From Selaginella moellendorffii (taxonomy: Eukaryota > Streptophyta > Lycopodiopsida > Selaginellales > Selaginellaceae), in contig NW_003314295.1 of the NCBI RefSeq assembly GCF_000143415.4, forward strand, positions 248,001-312,000: a stretch of 64,000 nt of DNA, given 5' to 3'. Below, piece by piece: positions 48,860-62,808 of the stretch (position 1 is its first letter; every line of letters begins with the position of its first letter). A program made the position numbers and the translations under genes. The notes beneath the pieces were generated by a model. The model saw only the letters and a program-made list of their open reading frames with translations. It was not told where the DNA came from and did not search any database.

Positions 48860-49560
48860 ATCCGACGGTCCAGACGCTTAACTAGAAAGCACACGTGATG
48901 CTGTGATTTCATGACCCTCTGCTATGGAACATATGGAGAGTCCTCGCCAATAAAAACCTGTTCTAGACAAAGTAGGAGTGCTCTTCTCGACGCACACGCT
49001 TTGGCGGGGATGAAAAGTTTTCTTCCCGGGTTTTTGCGCGAAATTTCGAAATAGAAGCGCTGACAGGGGTGAATATGCCGCGTACACTAGTTGTTTCAGC
49101 AATGGTGTTTGAACACCACCAATAAGATTGGAAAAAAGAATGGTGGTTGTTTCCTCGAATTCGACCGGAATCGTTCGGCTATTCAATGTGACCTGATCAA
49201 AGGTCTTTACAAATTGTAGTAACTTTTGATTACTGAAGAAATCTTATGTTTACTGGAGTTATTTTATTCAATATAATTCAATCTCAAAGTTAACTAGTTT
49301 GGAGTCAACTTTTATTTGCGATCTTTGAGCAGCATTCAAGATAGTTTTGCTCGGTGGAAGGAGGTCCCGTGCTAATGTAAAACACTTCGGATTACTAGCA
49401 GTTTTTTTAAGTACAACTAGTGGTAGAGTTTGATCTCATTACTAGCAGCTTTTAAATACAATATGTGCTGTCATAAGATCTCGCTGCGCTATATGCTAAA
49501 CATTCGCGTTTGCAAATCAAAAGATTTCAAAGAAATCGATTGAGATTCTCATCTTGTAAC
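48860..49560. other. intergenic region between PDR copy B and ELP3
   Basis: No gene seen. It is colinear with 14,900-15,600 and has small insertions (for example TCTCAAAGTTAACTAG near 49,283). Confidence 0.7.
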
Positions 49561-49561
49561 C

Positions 49562-51361
<1,800 letters not shown>

Positions 51362-53780
51362 CCACCTACTATTTATTTCTTTCTTTTGGCTTTAAAAATT
51401 AAAAGTATTGTGAATAAAATTTCTATATCGAAATTAGACAATTTAATTATAAATTTTAAATGATTTAAATTAATTTTTAATACTAATATTATGAGTGTAT
51501 GGAATATGAAAATAAAATACAGAAATTTTTGGGCACATAAATTTACCCAAAAACTCTAATTTATATACAAGAGTGAATGATCCAAATTGAAATCAACTAT
51601 TAAAATATTATTATACTAATCTTAATGTATTAGCATTTGCTTAGCATATTCTGTGTAGCTAACAAAATATTGTTTTGATTTTTCATTATATTAAAAATTA
51701 AATTAAAATTGTATCAAAACAACAAATATTATATTCCACTTTGATTGAGGGAATTATGTCTAGAAAATGCTAGATGAATACAAAAATTAATTTTTGTAAA
51801 CTTGATAATATAAATATTTAAAACAAAATATATTAGTAGGCATAAGTAAGAATAAATATTCATTAATAAAATATTAGATACAAACTTTTATTTGGGAATA
51901 TGAATATATTTAGAAAAAGACCTGACCCAGAGAAAAATAAAAATGAATTTTCTTTTATTAATAATATGTTATATGTAAATTATATTTTTATTTGGGATAA
52001 ACTTATTTTAAGATTTTATCAAACAAAAGAAAATAATTACTGCAAGATATTACTTAATTATAAATTTTATTTAGAATATATAACAATAAAGTTTTAGAAA
52101 CATTAATATATTACTAATGAGATCCGGTCAAGAAAAAATTTATTTGTAAATATATGTTATAGAAACTATAAGTTCAAATCTTATATTCCATAGTATTATG
52201 TACTAATAAAATATATTTGTAGTTAGTAAGAATATTTTAAAATATTACTGTTTAATCAAATACTGCATACATTATCGTAGTTGTTTTTTGATAATAAGTT
52301 AGATTATAAATAAGTAAGGCTATATATAAAAATATAATATGTACTTTTATTGTTTAAATTTTTTTAATGTTTTTGTATTAACACTTGAAACTTTGATCAT
52401 GGTCCTACACATTTATAAAACTAAATTAACCCACATTTGATATACCATCATTTGTGGTTTTTTATATGTTTTAGTGATATTTAGACATGCCATTTGTACA
52501 GAATATAAGTTTCTTATTATTTTTATAAATACTGTTAAATTAAATTATAAAATTTAATTTTGACCTGAAATATTCAAAGATTATAATACTTTATAAAACA
52601 AAATAAGTTCTCTTGTAGTAACCCGTTAAACAGAATTTAAATCTCTGCTAATTTTTGATTTTGATCTAGTGATGGCACCAAAGATATGTATAACTATCAC
52701 GTCATAGGTACAACTTGTCATTGGTTAAATTAGCAAGAGCATTATGTATTGCCACTAGATAATCAAAAATCTTTTAATACCACACTTCCATCACCATGGC
52801 AACACAATTAGCAAGAGATAGAACCTACTATCAAAGTTTGGCCAGCAGTCAGCACCTAGTATCCCAATCTCTACACCCATGAATTCACCTGGTAAAGAAA
52901 GTAAAAAAATTACTATCTTGGTGACCAAGCGGATCTGCCACATGTGAGCCATGAATGCCCCTCTGATGCTAGTGGCTGAGAAACTACATACCAAGAAATT
53001 CTTCAATATGATGCCCAACATAATCCTCCTGACACTAGGCACAACAATAAGCCTAGGAAAGATCACAAAGAACATTACTATCCAAGTATAAACTCAAACC
53101 AAGACTAATTGTCACAGCTACTACTGCAAGTTTTGACTCTTTCATTTTTGCATTCTCTAGAACTTGTGCCACCACCTAAAGAACAAAAAAGAACTCTCAA
53201 AACTTATATTGAAAGGAGAATAGCTTACTTCATCAATTGCTTGCTTGTGGTTTAAACATGTTGTTAGAGGCATCACACCACTATAGTGTTGAAGCAACTC
53301 TACCTTGAATCCAAAGAAACAAAACAAAACAGAATAAAAATGAAGAAGAGAGCAAAAAAGTACCTATAATCTCAATGACTTTCCCAAAAAATCTTTCCAT
53401 TGCTAAGAAGTTTGAGAAAATGCAATCTCACTACAAGAAAATCCACTTACAATAGTAGCTCCAGTGGTGTTACAACTCATCTTAATTCCCAAAACAAGAA
53501 GCAGACCAATAGTCACAATGAGAAAAGAATGGCACCATGCAGGAATTTGCTCATTTAGGATGAATGTGAGGCACCAGTGCCAGAGATTGGCAAGAGTACA
53601 TGCTATAGCTCACAAAACTTTAAATCAAGGGAAAGAGATTTAAATATGAGCTTGAACCACAACTTGAAGCTGCCAATAGTCAAGCCTGCTGTCATCACAA
53701 ATACTCTCCACTAAACCTTAGAATTTACCCTCTTGATTTCAAAGGGTCTTCATTGCAAAAGGTTGAGTGTCAATGTTAGT
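51362..53780. other. AT-rich intergenic DNA, no gene
   Basis: Only short lysine/isoleucine-type frames of AT-rich DNA occur. A diverged relative of the 175-bp LTR lies at about 51,490-51,660. Confidence 0.7.
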
Positions 53781-53915
53781 CAACACTTTGCATATGACAT
53801 GTGTTATAACACCTTGTTCTCTCACCCTAGGTAGTTAGTTGCCTCCCATTGGCTAAGAGTAAACATTAGCATGATTATTTGCTAAGTATAGAAATAACTC
53901 TTTTACAGTTACACC
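53781..53915. repeat. LTR-like direct repeat, left copy
   Basis: GACATGTGTTATAACACC followed by CACCCTAGGTAGTTAG and CCATTGGCT; partner at 55,378-55,525. The pair encloses about 1.5 kb with a GC-rich, possibly Gag-derived segment. This could be a small non-autonomous LTR element. Confidence 0.55.
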
Positions 53916-53991
53916 CCCACTTTGCCCAGCAAATGCTAAATGAGTATAAAAATCAATAATTTTATACAATTTTTTCCTTATGATATCTCTA

Positions 53992-54043
<52 letters not shown>

Positions 54044-54050
54044 TACATAC
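53992..54050. repeat. compound microsatellite (TG)n(TA)n(CA)n
   Basis: About 14 bases of TG, 22 bases of TA and 17 bases of CA form one long near-perfect palindrome of roughly 50 bp, with TACA units at its end. The open frame across it on the minus strand is an artefact. Confidence 0.95.
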
Positions 54051-54960
54051 AATACTATACAACATAGACCATATATTTAGAATATTAATATATTCCCAAA
54101 ATAAAAAAAGAAGAATTAGTAAGTAAATATTATACTACTTAGAAAGATGAAAATATTTAGAACACTAAATTTTAAGAAACTTAATACTCAACCCAGAAAA
54201 AAAGTAAAATAAAAATTGCTAAGAATAATTTTTTTATAGTTATTAGAATATAAATATATTTAATACACTCCTAGAAAAAAAAATTAAATGAAGAATTACT
54301 TAAAAATAATTTTATTAATTAGATGTTACATGTAAAGTATTTTTTTACTTGGGATACAAACAAATTTAGAATCCTAAAATGGTAAGAAAACTAATATATT
54401 ACTACCCATACTAATTAATTATTATTAATTTATGGAAGCATTATTTAATTATTATGTGTTTACTTGAAATATAAATAAATTTATAACTAAAATATTAAGA
54501 ACATTAATATATTACTCAGATCCCACAGAAAATTGCTCAATTTAAAAAACAGCACTATTGAAAAACTAAAGTCTAACAAAAATTATATATACCCTTAAAC
54601 TCAAACATCTATATTAATTAATTTAGCAAAGAATTACGTTGCTATGTGCTTTACTTAGAATATAGAACAATAAAATTTTAAGAACACTAATACTACTACC
54701 CAGAACTAAGAAAAGAATTACAAAAAATTATTGTTATTAATATATGTTAAATACAAACTATAAATTCAAAACCTAATAAACTATGTTTGTTGTTAATCAA
54801 AATATTTATAAAGGTGTTTAATCTGTTTTTATTAAGACTAAGCTAACTGTCAACCTCATGTTTGAAATTTGAGTTTCATCCCCATGTGGAATTGCTATAA
54901 TTGCCTGGTCAATACATCATTACAAACAAAGAATTGTCTTATTCATAAAGAAGAAAAATG
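54051..54960. other. AT-rich DNA, no gene
   Basis: Only very short frames. Nothing recognisable. Confidence 0.65.
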
Positions 54961-55230
54961 TATGAGAGGCTAAGTGGCATCTTCTGGCTCCTATCCAGCA
55001 GCCACGCTCACCTTTGTCATTGCTGGTGGAGCTGCTGCCGCCACTGCTGGGGGCTTGGGAGGACTACTTGCATCTTGCGCTGGATCTGGAGCTTGTGGCT
55101 CTAGATCTGCTGTTGGCGCTTGTTCCCGCAGATTGTTGTGGCAATTGAGTGGGAGATCTTTGCCTGGGAGATCCAGGAGCCACAACCTCACTAACTATTT
55201 TCTCGAGCATATCGCTCTCCTATAGGGCTA
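54961..55230. other. GC-rich island with open frames on both strands, unassigned
   Basis: An 83-codon plus-strand frame is Ala/Gly-rich and a 66-codon minus-strand frame is Pro/Ala/Gln-rich. Another minus frame reads VSEVVAPGSPRQRSP. Composition differs sharply from the AT-rich surroundings. It may be a low-complexity Gag-type fragment inside the LTR-like pair at 53,781 and 55,378. I assign no function. Confidence 0.3.
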
Positions 55231-55377
55231 TGCCTTTTACCTAAAGCAGCAGTGGAGATCCTTCATGCTGGGAGCAATAGTGGCAATTTCTGTAGGAAAA
55301 TCAAAAGATCTCAAGAAAAATCTGTGGAGATGTGAGTTTGGATAATGATAGCAATTTCAGGAAAGATGCAGTCTAAT

Positions 55378-55525
55378 AAACACTTTTTATGTGACATGTG
55401 TTGCAATGCCTTCCTCTCTCGCCCTAGGTAGTTGGCCACCTCTCATTGGCTGGGAGCAAGCATCAACATGATTATTCACTAACATGTGGTTAAAGAAATA
55501 ACCCTTTTATAGTTACCCCCCATTA
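55378..55525. repeat. LTR-like direct repeat, right copy
   Basis: GACATGTGTTGCAATGCC followed by CGCCCTAGGTAGTTGG and TCATTGGCT, matching 53,781-53,915 at roughly 80% by eye. Confidence 0.55.
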
Positions 55526-55854
55526 GACGGCTGTGATTGGTTGGATTCGGCAGCCCAAATAGTTTGGCAACTCCTCCTTATTATTATAGATGGCTATTAA
55601 TATTAGTATATGGTATTGTAACCATATATTTGGACCTCACATCATCTTTTCATCTCAGAAGGATGGAAGGTAGTTAGTTGACAGGTTAGGATTTGTTAAA
55701 CCATTAAGAGGAGGCATTGGTGGATATGTAGGTGGTATTAATTATTCCTAATCCCTTTGTACAAAGTGTTTATATAGTGATGCGCTAATAGAACTCTATA
55801 CCCTTGTGACATATGTATATTGAAGAGATGATAAATAACCATCTCAATCCAAAT

Positions 55855-56030
55855 GCTGTAAATTCACATACTTTGCAATTATCCCCTTAAAAGTTTAAAT
55901 GAGTTGTTCCACCAAATTACCTGTCTGTGGATGATAAACACTTGTGAAAGTGTGACATGTCCCCAGCCGAGATATTAAAATGTGATATGCCTTAGCCATA
56001 AATGTGGGACCATTATCCAAGAGAATTTGC
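55855..56030 (-). pseudogene. gypsy integrase core fragment
   Basis: Minus-strand translation gives LLDNGPTFMAKAYHILISR, then HTFTSVYHPQTGNLVEQL, the second Asp and Glu region of a Ty3/gypsy integrase core (family wording: SD.GT.F, YHPQTDGQ.E). No other part of the element is adjacent. Confidence 0.7.
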
Positions 56031-57241
56031 TCCAAACAAGAATGTTAGAACACTATTTGATTGAGTAGAAAGTATTGTCACACGACCAGGGTATTTCGCA
56101 ATGACTAAAGAGGAGGCAGCGCGATTCACGGATGGCAGAGCTCCCCGGGCCGAGGGCGCGTTCCAAGGTGGCAACGCATTCCAGGAGGGCCCCAGGAGGA
56201 AGGGGACGCCCCTGGCGCTGTTTGGAGGCAATTCGTAGGTCACAGGGGTAGGGTGATTTGACCAGATGGCACGAATGATGCGCGATCGATTGTGTGTGCC
56301 CATACACTTGTAAAAACAAATTTTGGCCGCAGTATTTTTCCGCCCAGCATATTTTCTTTTCTGGTTTTTGAATTTTTTTTAAAAAAGAATAATGTGGGGA
56401 TTCTAGCATGGCCATCGAGTTTTGCTTTCCATTGTTTATACGAGCATGCCGATGTTTTTTTTTCCTTCTTAAGCTGGAAAAAGCTTGCCCTCGATAGAAA
56501 CATGCTAAGCGGCACTTTGTGATGACTTCGAGGTTTTCTCGAGCATGCTTTGCAATGACGTGAGGTTTTCTACTTGCATCTACACTAATCGTGCTGCTCC
56601 AGGCCGCCTCTTACTGTCTCAAATTCTCTTCCAATCTTTACTCTTTCTAAGTCCTTCAGCATTGAGATGCTTTGGCCGGATGGTGGGTATGCTCTCTATA
56701 AGACTTTCTTCTTAGAAATACAGGAGAGTCCATTGCTTTATGTGCTGTTCACCAGGAGCATGCGGGGCCTACAGGCTATATTCGAGCTTTTTTGTGGGGT
56801 TCTAAAGATGAAAGGGACTTCCAAAATTCCAATCTCACTTCGCACTCTGACATCCGAGGAGAATGTCCTCGACAGAGAGCTGCTCCGGCTCCCAGGACAC
56901 TGCTGCTGGAGGAAGAAAAGATCGATCGATCAACCGAAAGAAGATTGCGGGACCAGACCTTTGCAAACAATCTCTCGTCCTGGCGCCATTTCCTTATCCC
57001 CGTCGCGGAAAACACAAGAAAAAGAGGTAGAATAGCTGACTTGGCTAGCAACACATCTTGTAATGACGTGGCACAAATGCTGCCGTGCAGATGAGCGGAT
57101 GAATCTATAAACTATACTTTATTTGTTTAGTTAGGGATAAATTCAAGTGTTAAGCAAGCTGATACTCACACATGCACCCATCTTTTGCTCCTGCAGAATG
57201 GAATGGTTGATTTATCTTGTGTATTTTTCCTGCTTTTCTGC
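56031..57241. other. no recognised gene; mixed GC-rich and AT-rich sequence
   Basis: Frames of about 90-120 codons occur on both strands (for example plus 56,667-57,035), but none has a domain that I recognise and codon use is unconvincing. It could hold remnants of a gene with short introns. Confidence 0.4.
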
Positions 57242-57390
57242 AGAGGAAGCAGTTTGTTCAGGCTTGTGACTCATCTGTTCCGAAGTTAGAGCTTCATGAT
57301 GCGTATTCAGTGAGTTTGCATGATGTCAAACGTTCTTTGTATCATTTTGTGCATTCGAGGTCGAGCCAGCAATCACTAATGGAATGATAT
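57242..57390 (+). other. possible 3' exon of an unrecognised gene
   Basis: A pyrimidine tract ending CTTTTCTGCAG precedes an open frame reading KQFVQACDSSVPKLELHDAY, then SLYHFVHSRSSQQSLME and a stop. The look is exon-like but there is no family match. It is a low-confidence call. Confidence 0.25.
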
Positions 57391-57834
57391 TGTTTTTCTC
57401 AATAATTTTTGGCCTGACTGACTGGCCTTTTGTGTGGGCTTGATCAGGCTTGGACAACTTCAACTCAAAGTGCAACTATATCCTTCAGATTGTTTAGTTC
57501 TCCTTGGCTTGCGAGTAAAGTTCCACAAATTTTTTGATATATCCCAACACGCTCTGCCTGGAGTGGCAGGTGACCATGCAAAGTAGCGAGAGATGTGATT
57601 TGGTGACGATTGTGAGAGACATGATTTAGTGAGGATCAGAGAATAAGTACATCGTGATTTTTCTATCTGGAAGTCAGATATTGACAAAAGCTGATATTGG
57701 GTAGTTATGAGAAAGATTTGTCTAGCTTTGATAGCATTTATCTAACTGAGATTCTATTTAGAATGCTTCTTATAACAACTGGATTTAGCTGATGTTTTAC
57801 TAATATAAATGTATGATTAAAAAATTAAAACATG
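57391..57834. other. no gene seen
   Basis: Ordinary non-coding sequence between the possible exon and the inverted dispersed repeat. Confidence 0.5.
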
Positions 57835-58405
57835 GCAAGCCAGTTTCCAATTCAATTTTATAGCTTAATTTTTCAAAAATATATTGATGAACTAGCAAGG
57901 AATCCAGCTCTGCTGTCCTAGACGAAAATAAATTTCTAATGATGTCTTACTAAGATAGAACATTGTTCAAAAACAATCTTGTAAATCTTTTTAAAGTACA
58001 TACATAACATATGAAATAAATTAATATAAACTATATGTTGATTTTCATGATCTGCTCAACATTTTCATTTGTTAAAATATCAGAGGAAAATAATAATAAT
58101 GAAGTTTTTATAAGAAAAATTTAATAATAAATCTAATCTTTAAACTGTCCTAATAAACTAAAATTGCTGACTTTTAAAATTAACTCAGAGATAATTATAT
58201 CAATTTTTAGTAAAAATAATTTAATTTATAAATATACAGCTTAACAAACTCCTATATATACATATATATTTTAAAGCTTAAAGATGTGCTTATTCATAAA
58301 AGTCTAGATAATTATATTAGTTTATAACAACTAGATATAATCTTTATAAGAAACATTGAATTCAATCACTTTAACTTCACATAAAATATTTTGAAGTAAT
58401 ATCTG
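57835..58405 (-). repeat. dispersed repeat, inverted copy of 38,400-38,970
   Basis: Contains the reverse complements GATGTCTTACTAAGATAGAA, AACTAGCAAGGAATCC and TAAAAGTCTAGATAATTATA. It is followed by the FTSH4-linked repeat copy 3. Confidence 0.75.
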
Positions 58406-58429
58406 TTTTCAAACTTTTTGTCATTTGAC

Positions 58430-60180
58430 TTTTAGCATTGCATTACAGAGATTTTCTCCTAGCAAATATACTAATGACATTAGCTCTCTTGCATCAAGGC
58501 CTTTTCTACAATTAGAAAAGCCAACAATTCCATCTTTAAGATAAAAAGGGTAATCCATGAGTTGCGCTCCATTGCTTTCAAAAATAATATTAGCAAAGAT
58601 CATTATATGTCTAGGGTGGAAGCTATGGAGTACATGTTGAGCTATGCCCAAGTAGAAAAAGAGGATGCATAACATTAAGGATGCAAAAGTAAATTCTATG
58701 AAGTTTTTGAAACTTTAGATTTATTTAAACATAGAACAAAAGAATTCACCTATCTATACAAAATAGAAGCACTTACAAAGAATATAAGTAATTAGAGTTT
58801 ATGTAAATGCTGCATGGAGGCCTTTGCATAGCAATTACACATGATTATCAACATACTGAAATATGGATCAAACTCCAAATTTTATGTATTTTTGCTCTCA
58901 ACCAATGTGAATAAACAACCTTACTCCTTGATAGCTTGTGATAGTGTGGCATGTTCACCTTGTATAAAAAAGGGGTGTACTTATATATTTAGAGCCTACT
59001 TATCATTTTTACAAATACCTAAAACACAATACTTTATTAAGTAGTATGTCTATATAGTTGTTCTATCAGATAAAATTGAGATCTAAAATGAAAACTCAAT
59101 TTAATGAGTGGTGCTCATAATGTTAATTCATGCTTATAAATAAAATAAATTACCCTATTAAAATTATCTCTTCTTCTTCTTCTTTTTAGTATTGCAGCCA
59201 TTACCACTATATGCTATGCATGCTTGTCTAGTCATTTGCAAATTTGATGTTGTGTGTAGTAGTCAGAAGCAAAAGTCACAATCATATAATCAACTTGCAA
59301 GATTATATAAATGGAAAAATACTTTTAAGACTATAGAGAAAACCACTACACTTTGGCAATGCTCGCTAAAGAGTTTGCTTGTTGCATTATTCTAGATTCT
59401 CAAGAATTGCCTATATTGTTAAGCCTGAGCAAGCATGTGTGGAAGGGATGGAGTGTGTTCCTATAGTTGATGCTAATCACATATGCTTTCAACAATCTTT
59501 AGTGTAAAAAGCATCTCTTCCTTGTAAGGCTCTCTTGCCTAATTAATCTTCAAGTTCCCTATGAAGTTTAAACACTACATTGCCATAGATAACAATTATC
59601 TATATCATTACTTGGTTCACACGTATTTCTCTAGGTCCTATAACAAGTAAACAAAAGTTATACGAGTTAATAGAATTGTAACCTTGATTTTGCATCTGGA
59701 TGAAAAGTTCCTCAACCTTTCCAAATGAACTATGTAACAATTTATTAAGACATTAAAAGTTTCCTAATTCAGAATGTAAAGAGCCTCAATTCTTAGCATC
59801 TTTTATATTCAAGCTTTTCCTATAAACATTGATAAAAAGATTATAGTAGCTATGATTTGTCTGGAAATTCATGCCTTACAGCACCCACAACATATTTGAT
59901 AAGAAAAAAAATTATAAAAAAGAAAGATTTATAAAATTTGCAATAGAAGAACACTACAAACCTATGTAACAAAGTAGGTGTCTAAATAACTATGACATCT
60001 TCTTTAACAATAGAATCTGTGCCAAAAAACCTACTGCTATGATGAGCTGAATCTTGGTAAAGTTCTATCCTCTTTCAAGTCATATATCTCATATCTATAC
60101 AAGAAAAATTAAAGTTCAAGAGAAGAAGAGAAGAAAAATAAGAGAGAGAAAAAAAAGAAAGTATTTATATACAAATGGAT
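58430..60180. repeat. FTSH4-linked dispersed repeat, copy 3, without FTSH4
   Basis: Colinear with copies 1 and 2 from CTCCTAGCAAATA through GAGTACATGTTGAGCTATGC to AGTTCAAGAGAAG and the A/G-rich stretch before TATTTATATACAAATGGATA. It then leaves the shared sequence exactly where copies 1 and 2 enter FTSH4. This shows that the repeat is older than, or independent of, its join with the gene. Confidence 0.85.
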
Positions 60181-60755
60181 ATTCTTTATAGCAGAGTTGA
60201 ATTTGAGACTTCTCTATACCAAATGTAACCTTTTGAATTAATTGAAAGCATACTAAAAGTGATTTAAGTACTCCTGAACAATTTAATTAATATCCTATTC
60301 CAATTTTTAAGGTGACAAAACTTGTTTTTCCATCCCTTCCAAACTTGTTGACAATATGGTTCCAATTAACTTGGAACTCTTAACTAAATCTAAATCACTA
60401 TAATATACTTTGTGAAATGCAAATATATCAAACACCATCCAATTGCCAATGCTTAGAAGTTCTTCTTCTAGAGGATGAAACTGTGCCATCTTGGTGAAAC
60501 AATCACTACCAAGATGGCATTGGATATGTGAACACTCCAGCTGTGTTGTAACTGTCACTTGTAAAAACTAATGGCTCAAGAACAACCTCAGTAGAATGAG
60601 CTATAATTGAACTCAAACCTTTGATACCATATATGAGAAAGAATAGAGATAAATCTCATGATAATAGTAGAAAAATCTTGATCTCTGGACAAATGCGTCT
60701 AAAGAAAACCATATAAATACTAAGTTACTCGACTAACTGTTTAGAGTTAACTGGG
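60181..60755. other. no gene seen
   Basis: AT-rich sequence with one short minus-strand frame (60,307-60,558) that looks like retroelement-type wording without a clear domain. Confidence 0.5.
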
Positions 60756-61064
60756 AAAGGTAGGACTCACGGGGCATAGCAAAGCGACCGAGCACTGCCC
60801 ACTATGCGGCCGGATTCCATCCCAACTGCCCGAAGCTCCTGAGCTCCTAACCCTAAAACTCCGCCCCAAAAGCCCCGAGAATGTAGCTCTCTCCCGAGCT
60901 ATATTCTTGATCCGTGGGTATGGAACTCAAGAAATCAGTACCATTGACATCGCAATGGAGCTCATCCACGAAACTGGTATTGTTGTAGATTTTTTCTTTT
61001 CTACTCGTCCTTGCTTGTGTAAAGTTTGTGCCTTTTGTCAGGGCATCTATCTCTCGAAGTGATA
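60756..61064 (+). other. open reading frame of unknown function
   Basis: A continuous frame without early ATG runs through EHCPLCGRIPSQLPEAPELL, then LRPKSPENVALSRAIFLIRG and GTQEISTIDIAMELIHETG, and ends at TGA about 61,064. A GT after HETG and a later TTTTGTCAG could be a short intron. GC content is gene-like compared with the left flank. I do not recognise the family; it may be an exon or a fragment. Confidence 0.35.
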
Positions 61065-61498
61065 GAGATCGTGTTGGATTGGATTCGGACCTTGCTCGAC
61101 CTTATAGACAATTATCACAAGGTACTCCATTGCACGGCCGAGGCGATTGTGTCCTACACGCGGGCTCTCTTACAGTTCCATTCCAGCAAAACGATCGAAT
61201 CGCGTGCTCGAATCATAATCTTTTTTTCCGGGCAAACAGTCATTGTCCGCTCCAGCTATGTAAAGCCATTTCGAAGTTCTTGTCTCTCTTTTCCTCTGGC
61301 AGGCTACACGATAAATCGACTTGATCAGTCGCTGGATCTCAATTATAGAGGTGAGAACTTCCTCATCTTCTCTTATTCCATTCCAAACGCACGGACGTTT
61401 TCCCGTTTTTTCTGGCAGAAATAGATTACAGGGATTCATCGCCTCTCCTAGGACGATCTTGGAGCGTTTCACAAACGAGTTTAGAAATGCGTGATGCG
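61065..61498. other. short gap with uncertain coding
   Basis: Overlapping frames of about 100 codons exist on both strands. None is recognisable. It includes the 3' flank of the BAHD gene. Confidence 0.4.
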
Positions 61499-62808
61499 TC
61501 AAGAGATCACGCCGTTAGCTGGCTTGGTGGAGGAGCTACCAAAATAACTTTCCTGCAGCAGCCTCTTCATGGCTTCGGATTGAAGAGACACGCACACGCT
61601 CTTGCTGCGCCCGCCTTCGCGGCCGGGAGCGATGGTCACCATCCCCTCGCCGAAGAGCGGAGCCGCCAGGAACTCGACGTAGAACGGCTTGGAGAAGCCA
61701 AAGTCGGCATCGTCGTAGACGGGAACGTTGGCGGCCCAGTTGCAAAAGAGAACGTTGTTGGCGAAGAAGGAGGAGGCGCACTTGTAGGATCCGTTGGTCC
61801 TGGTCCCCAGCTGGATCGCCTTTGCAACGTCGCTCACGCTGGACTGACCGAGCGGCGAGACCGCGTCCACGAACTTAAAGGCGGTGGCAGAGTTTCCAAA
61901 GTAGCCGCGGTTCCGCTCCAAGTTGGTGTTGCTCCACAAGCACAACCGCGAGTTGCCGCTGCTCGGCTGCTCCTGCGCCTTGACGACGGCCTTCCACACC
62001 GCGGCGCACAGGGCCTCCGTCTCGCCGCCGCCGCCGCCGGACTCGCGCGTGATCGCCTCGACCACTTTGGAGCCGAAGTGGAAGACGCGGGTGTCCAGCT
62101 CCGACGCCTTGATGCTCAAGTTGGTGTGCGCGAATGGCTGCGGGAGCTGGACGTCGGCCGAGGTGACGTCGACGCTGGACGTGGGACGTGACGAGAGCTT
62201 GCCTTGCTTCCGGTGAGCCTCACCCCAGAGCTTCACCAGCAGGTCCATGGACATGAAGTCGGCGAGAATGTGGCACCAACTTAGTCCGAGAGCGAGGCCT
62301 CCGCCGCGGAACAGAGTATACTGCAAGAAGGGATTGGTTTCGTGTTGCTTTCTCCGGAGGCACACAAACTTACCTGGATGGCGAGCAGCGGAGAGACGCT
62401 GTAGTCGGAGATTCGGACCTCCGGAAGAAGCTGCTGCCGGTTGGATCCGTCCTTTTCCGCCTCGAGCCACTCCCGGAGGCTCGAGTCGCAGGTTGCTTCC
62501 ACGACTCGGATGCCGGCATCGTTGCTCTTGATTCCCAGGTTGCCGTTGTCCAGCACCCGCAGCCTCCCGCTCACGGAGGGGAAAAGATCGAGAACTTCGG
62601 CCAGGGAGAAGTTGAGCTCCTCTCTTTCGACTTCCCAGGGAGAGGAAGTAGGTACCTTGTCGAAGTAGATGACAGTGTGGAGGTAGAAGTTGCCGAGGAT
62701 GCTGTCGAGCTTGGAGACGGGGTGGATTGCGAGCTGGGAGGGATGAATTGAAACCACGGTCTTGACTCCATGAATTGTGACTTGGTGGTGGTGCTGCTGC
62801 TTCAACAT
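61499..62808 (-). CDS. BAHD acyltransferase, CER2-like clade
   Basis: Two exons on the minus strand, 62,374-62,808 and 61,499-62,320, with a 53-bp GT-AG intron (62,321-62,373). They give about 418 residues, near the BAHD norm. The start MLKQQHHHQVTIHG gives a standard N-terminus. The catalytic HxxxD motif is HILAD, in GLSWCHILADFMSMDLL near residue 165. The family DFGWG motif is changed to DFGFSKP near the C-terminus. The stretch SNDAGIRVVEATCD, EWLEAE and SPLLAIQYTLFRGGG resembles CER2/glossy2-type members, which act in very-long-chain fatty acid elongation for cuticular wax. BAHD enzymes transfer acyl groups from CoA to alcohols or amines in the cytosol. Clade and substrate are inference. 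No disruption was seen. Confidence 0.88.

Noticed and set aside
56053-56415. Minus-strand frames of 90-120 codons as a gene
   Set aside because: No recognisable domain, mixed composition and overlapping frames on both strands.
61487-62191. Plus-strand frame of 234 codons over the BAHD gene
   Set aside because: Antisense shadow caused by the GC-rich codon use of the BAHD exon; no domain and no start context.
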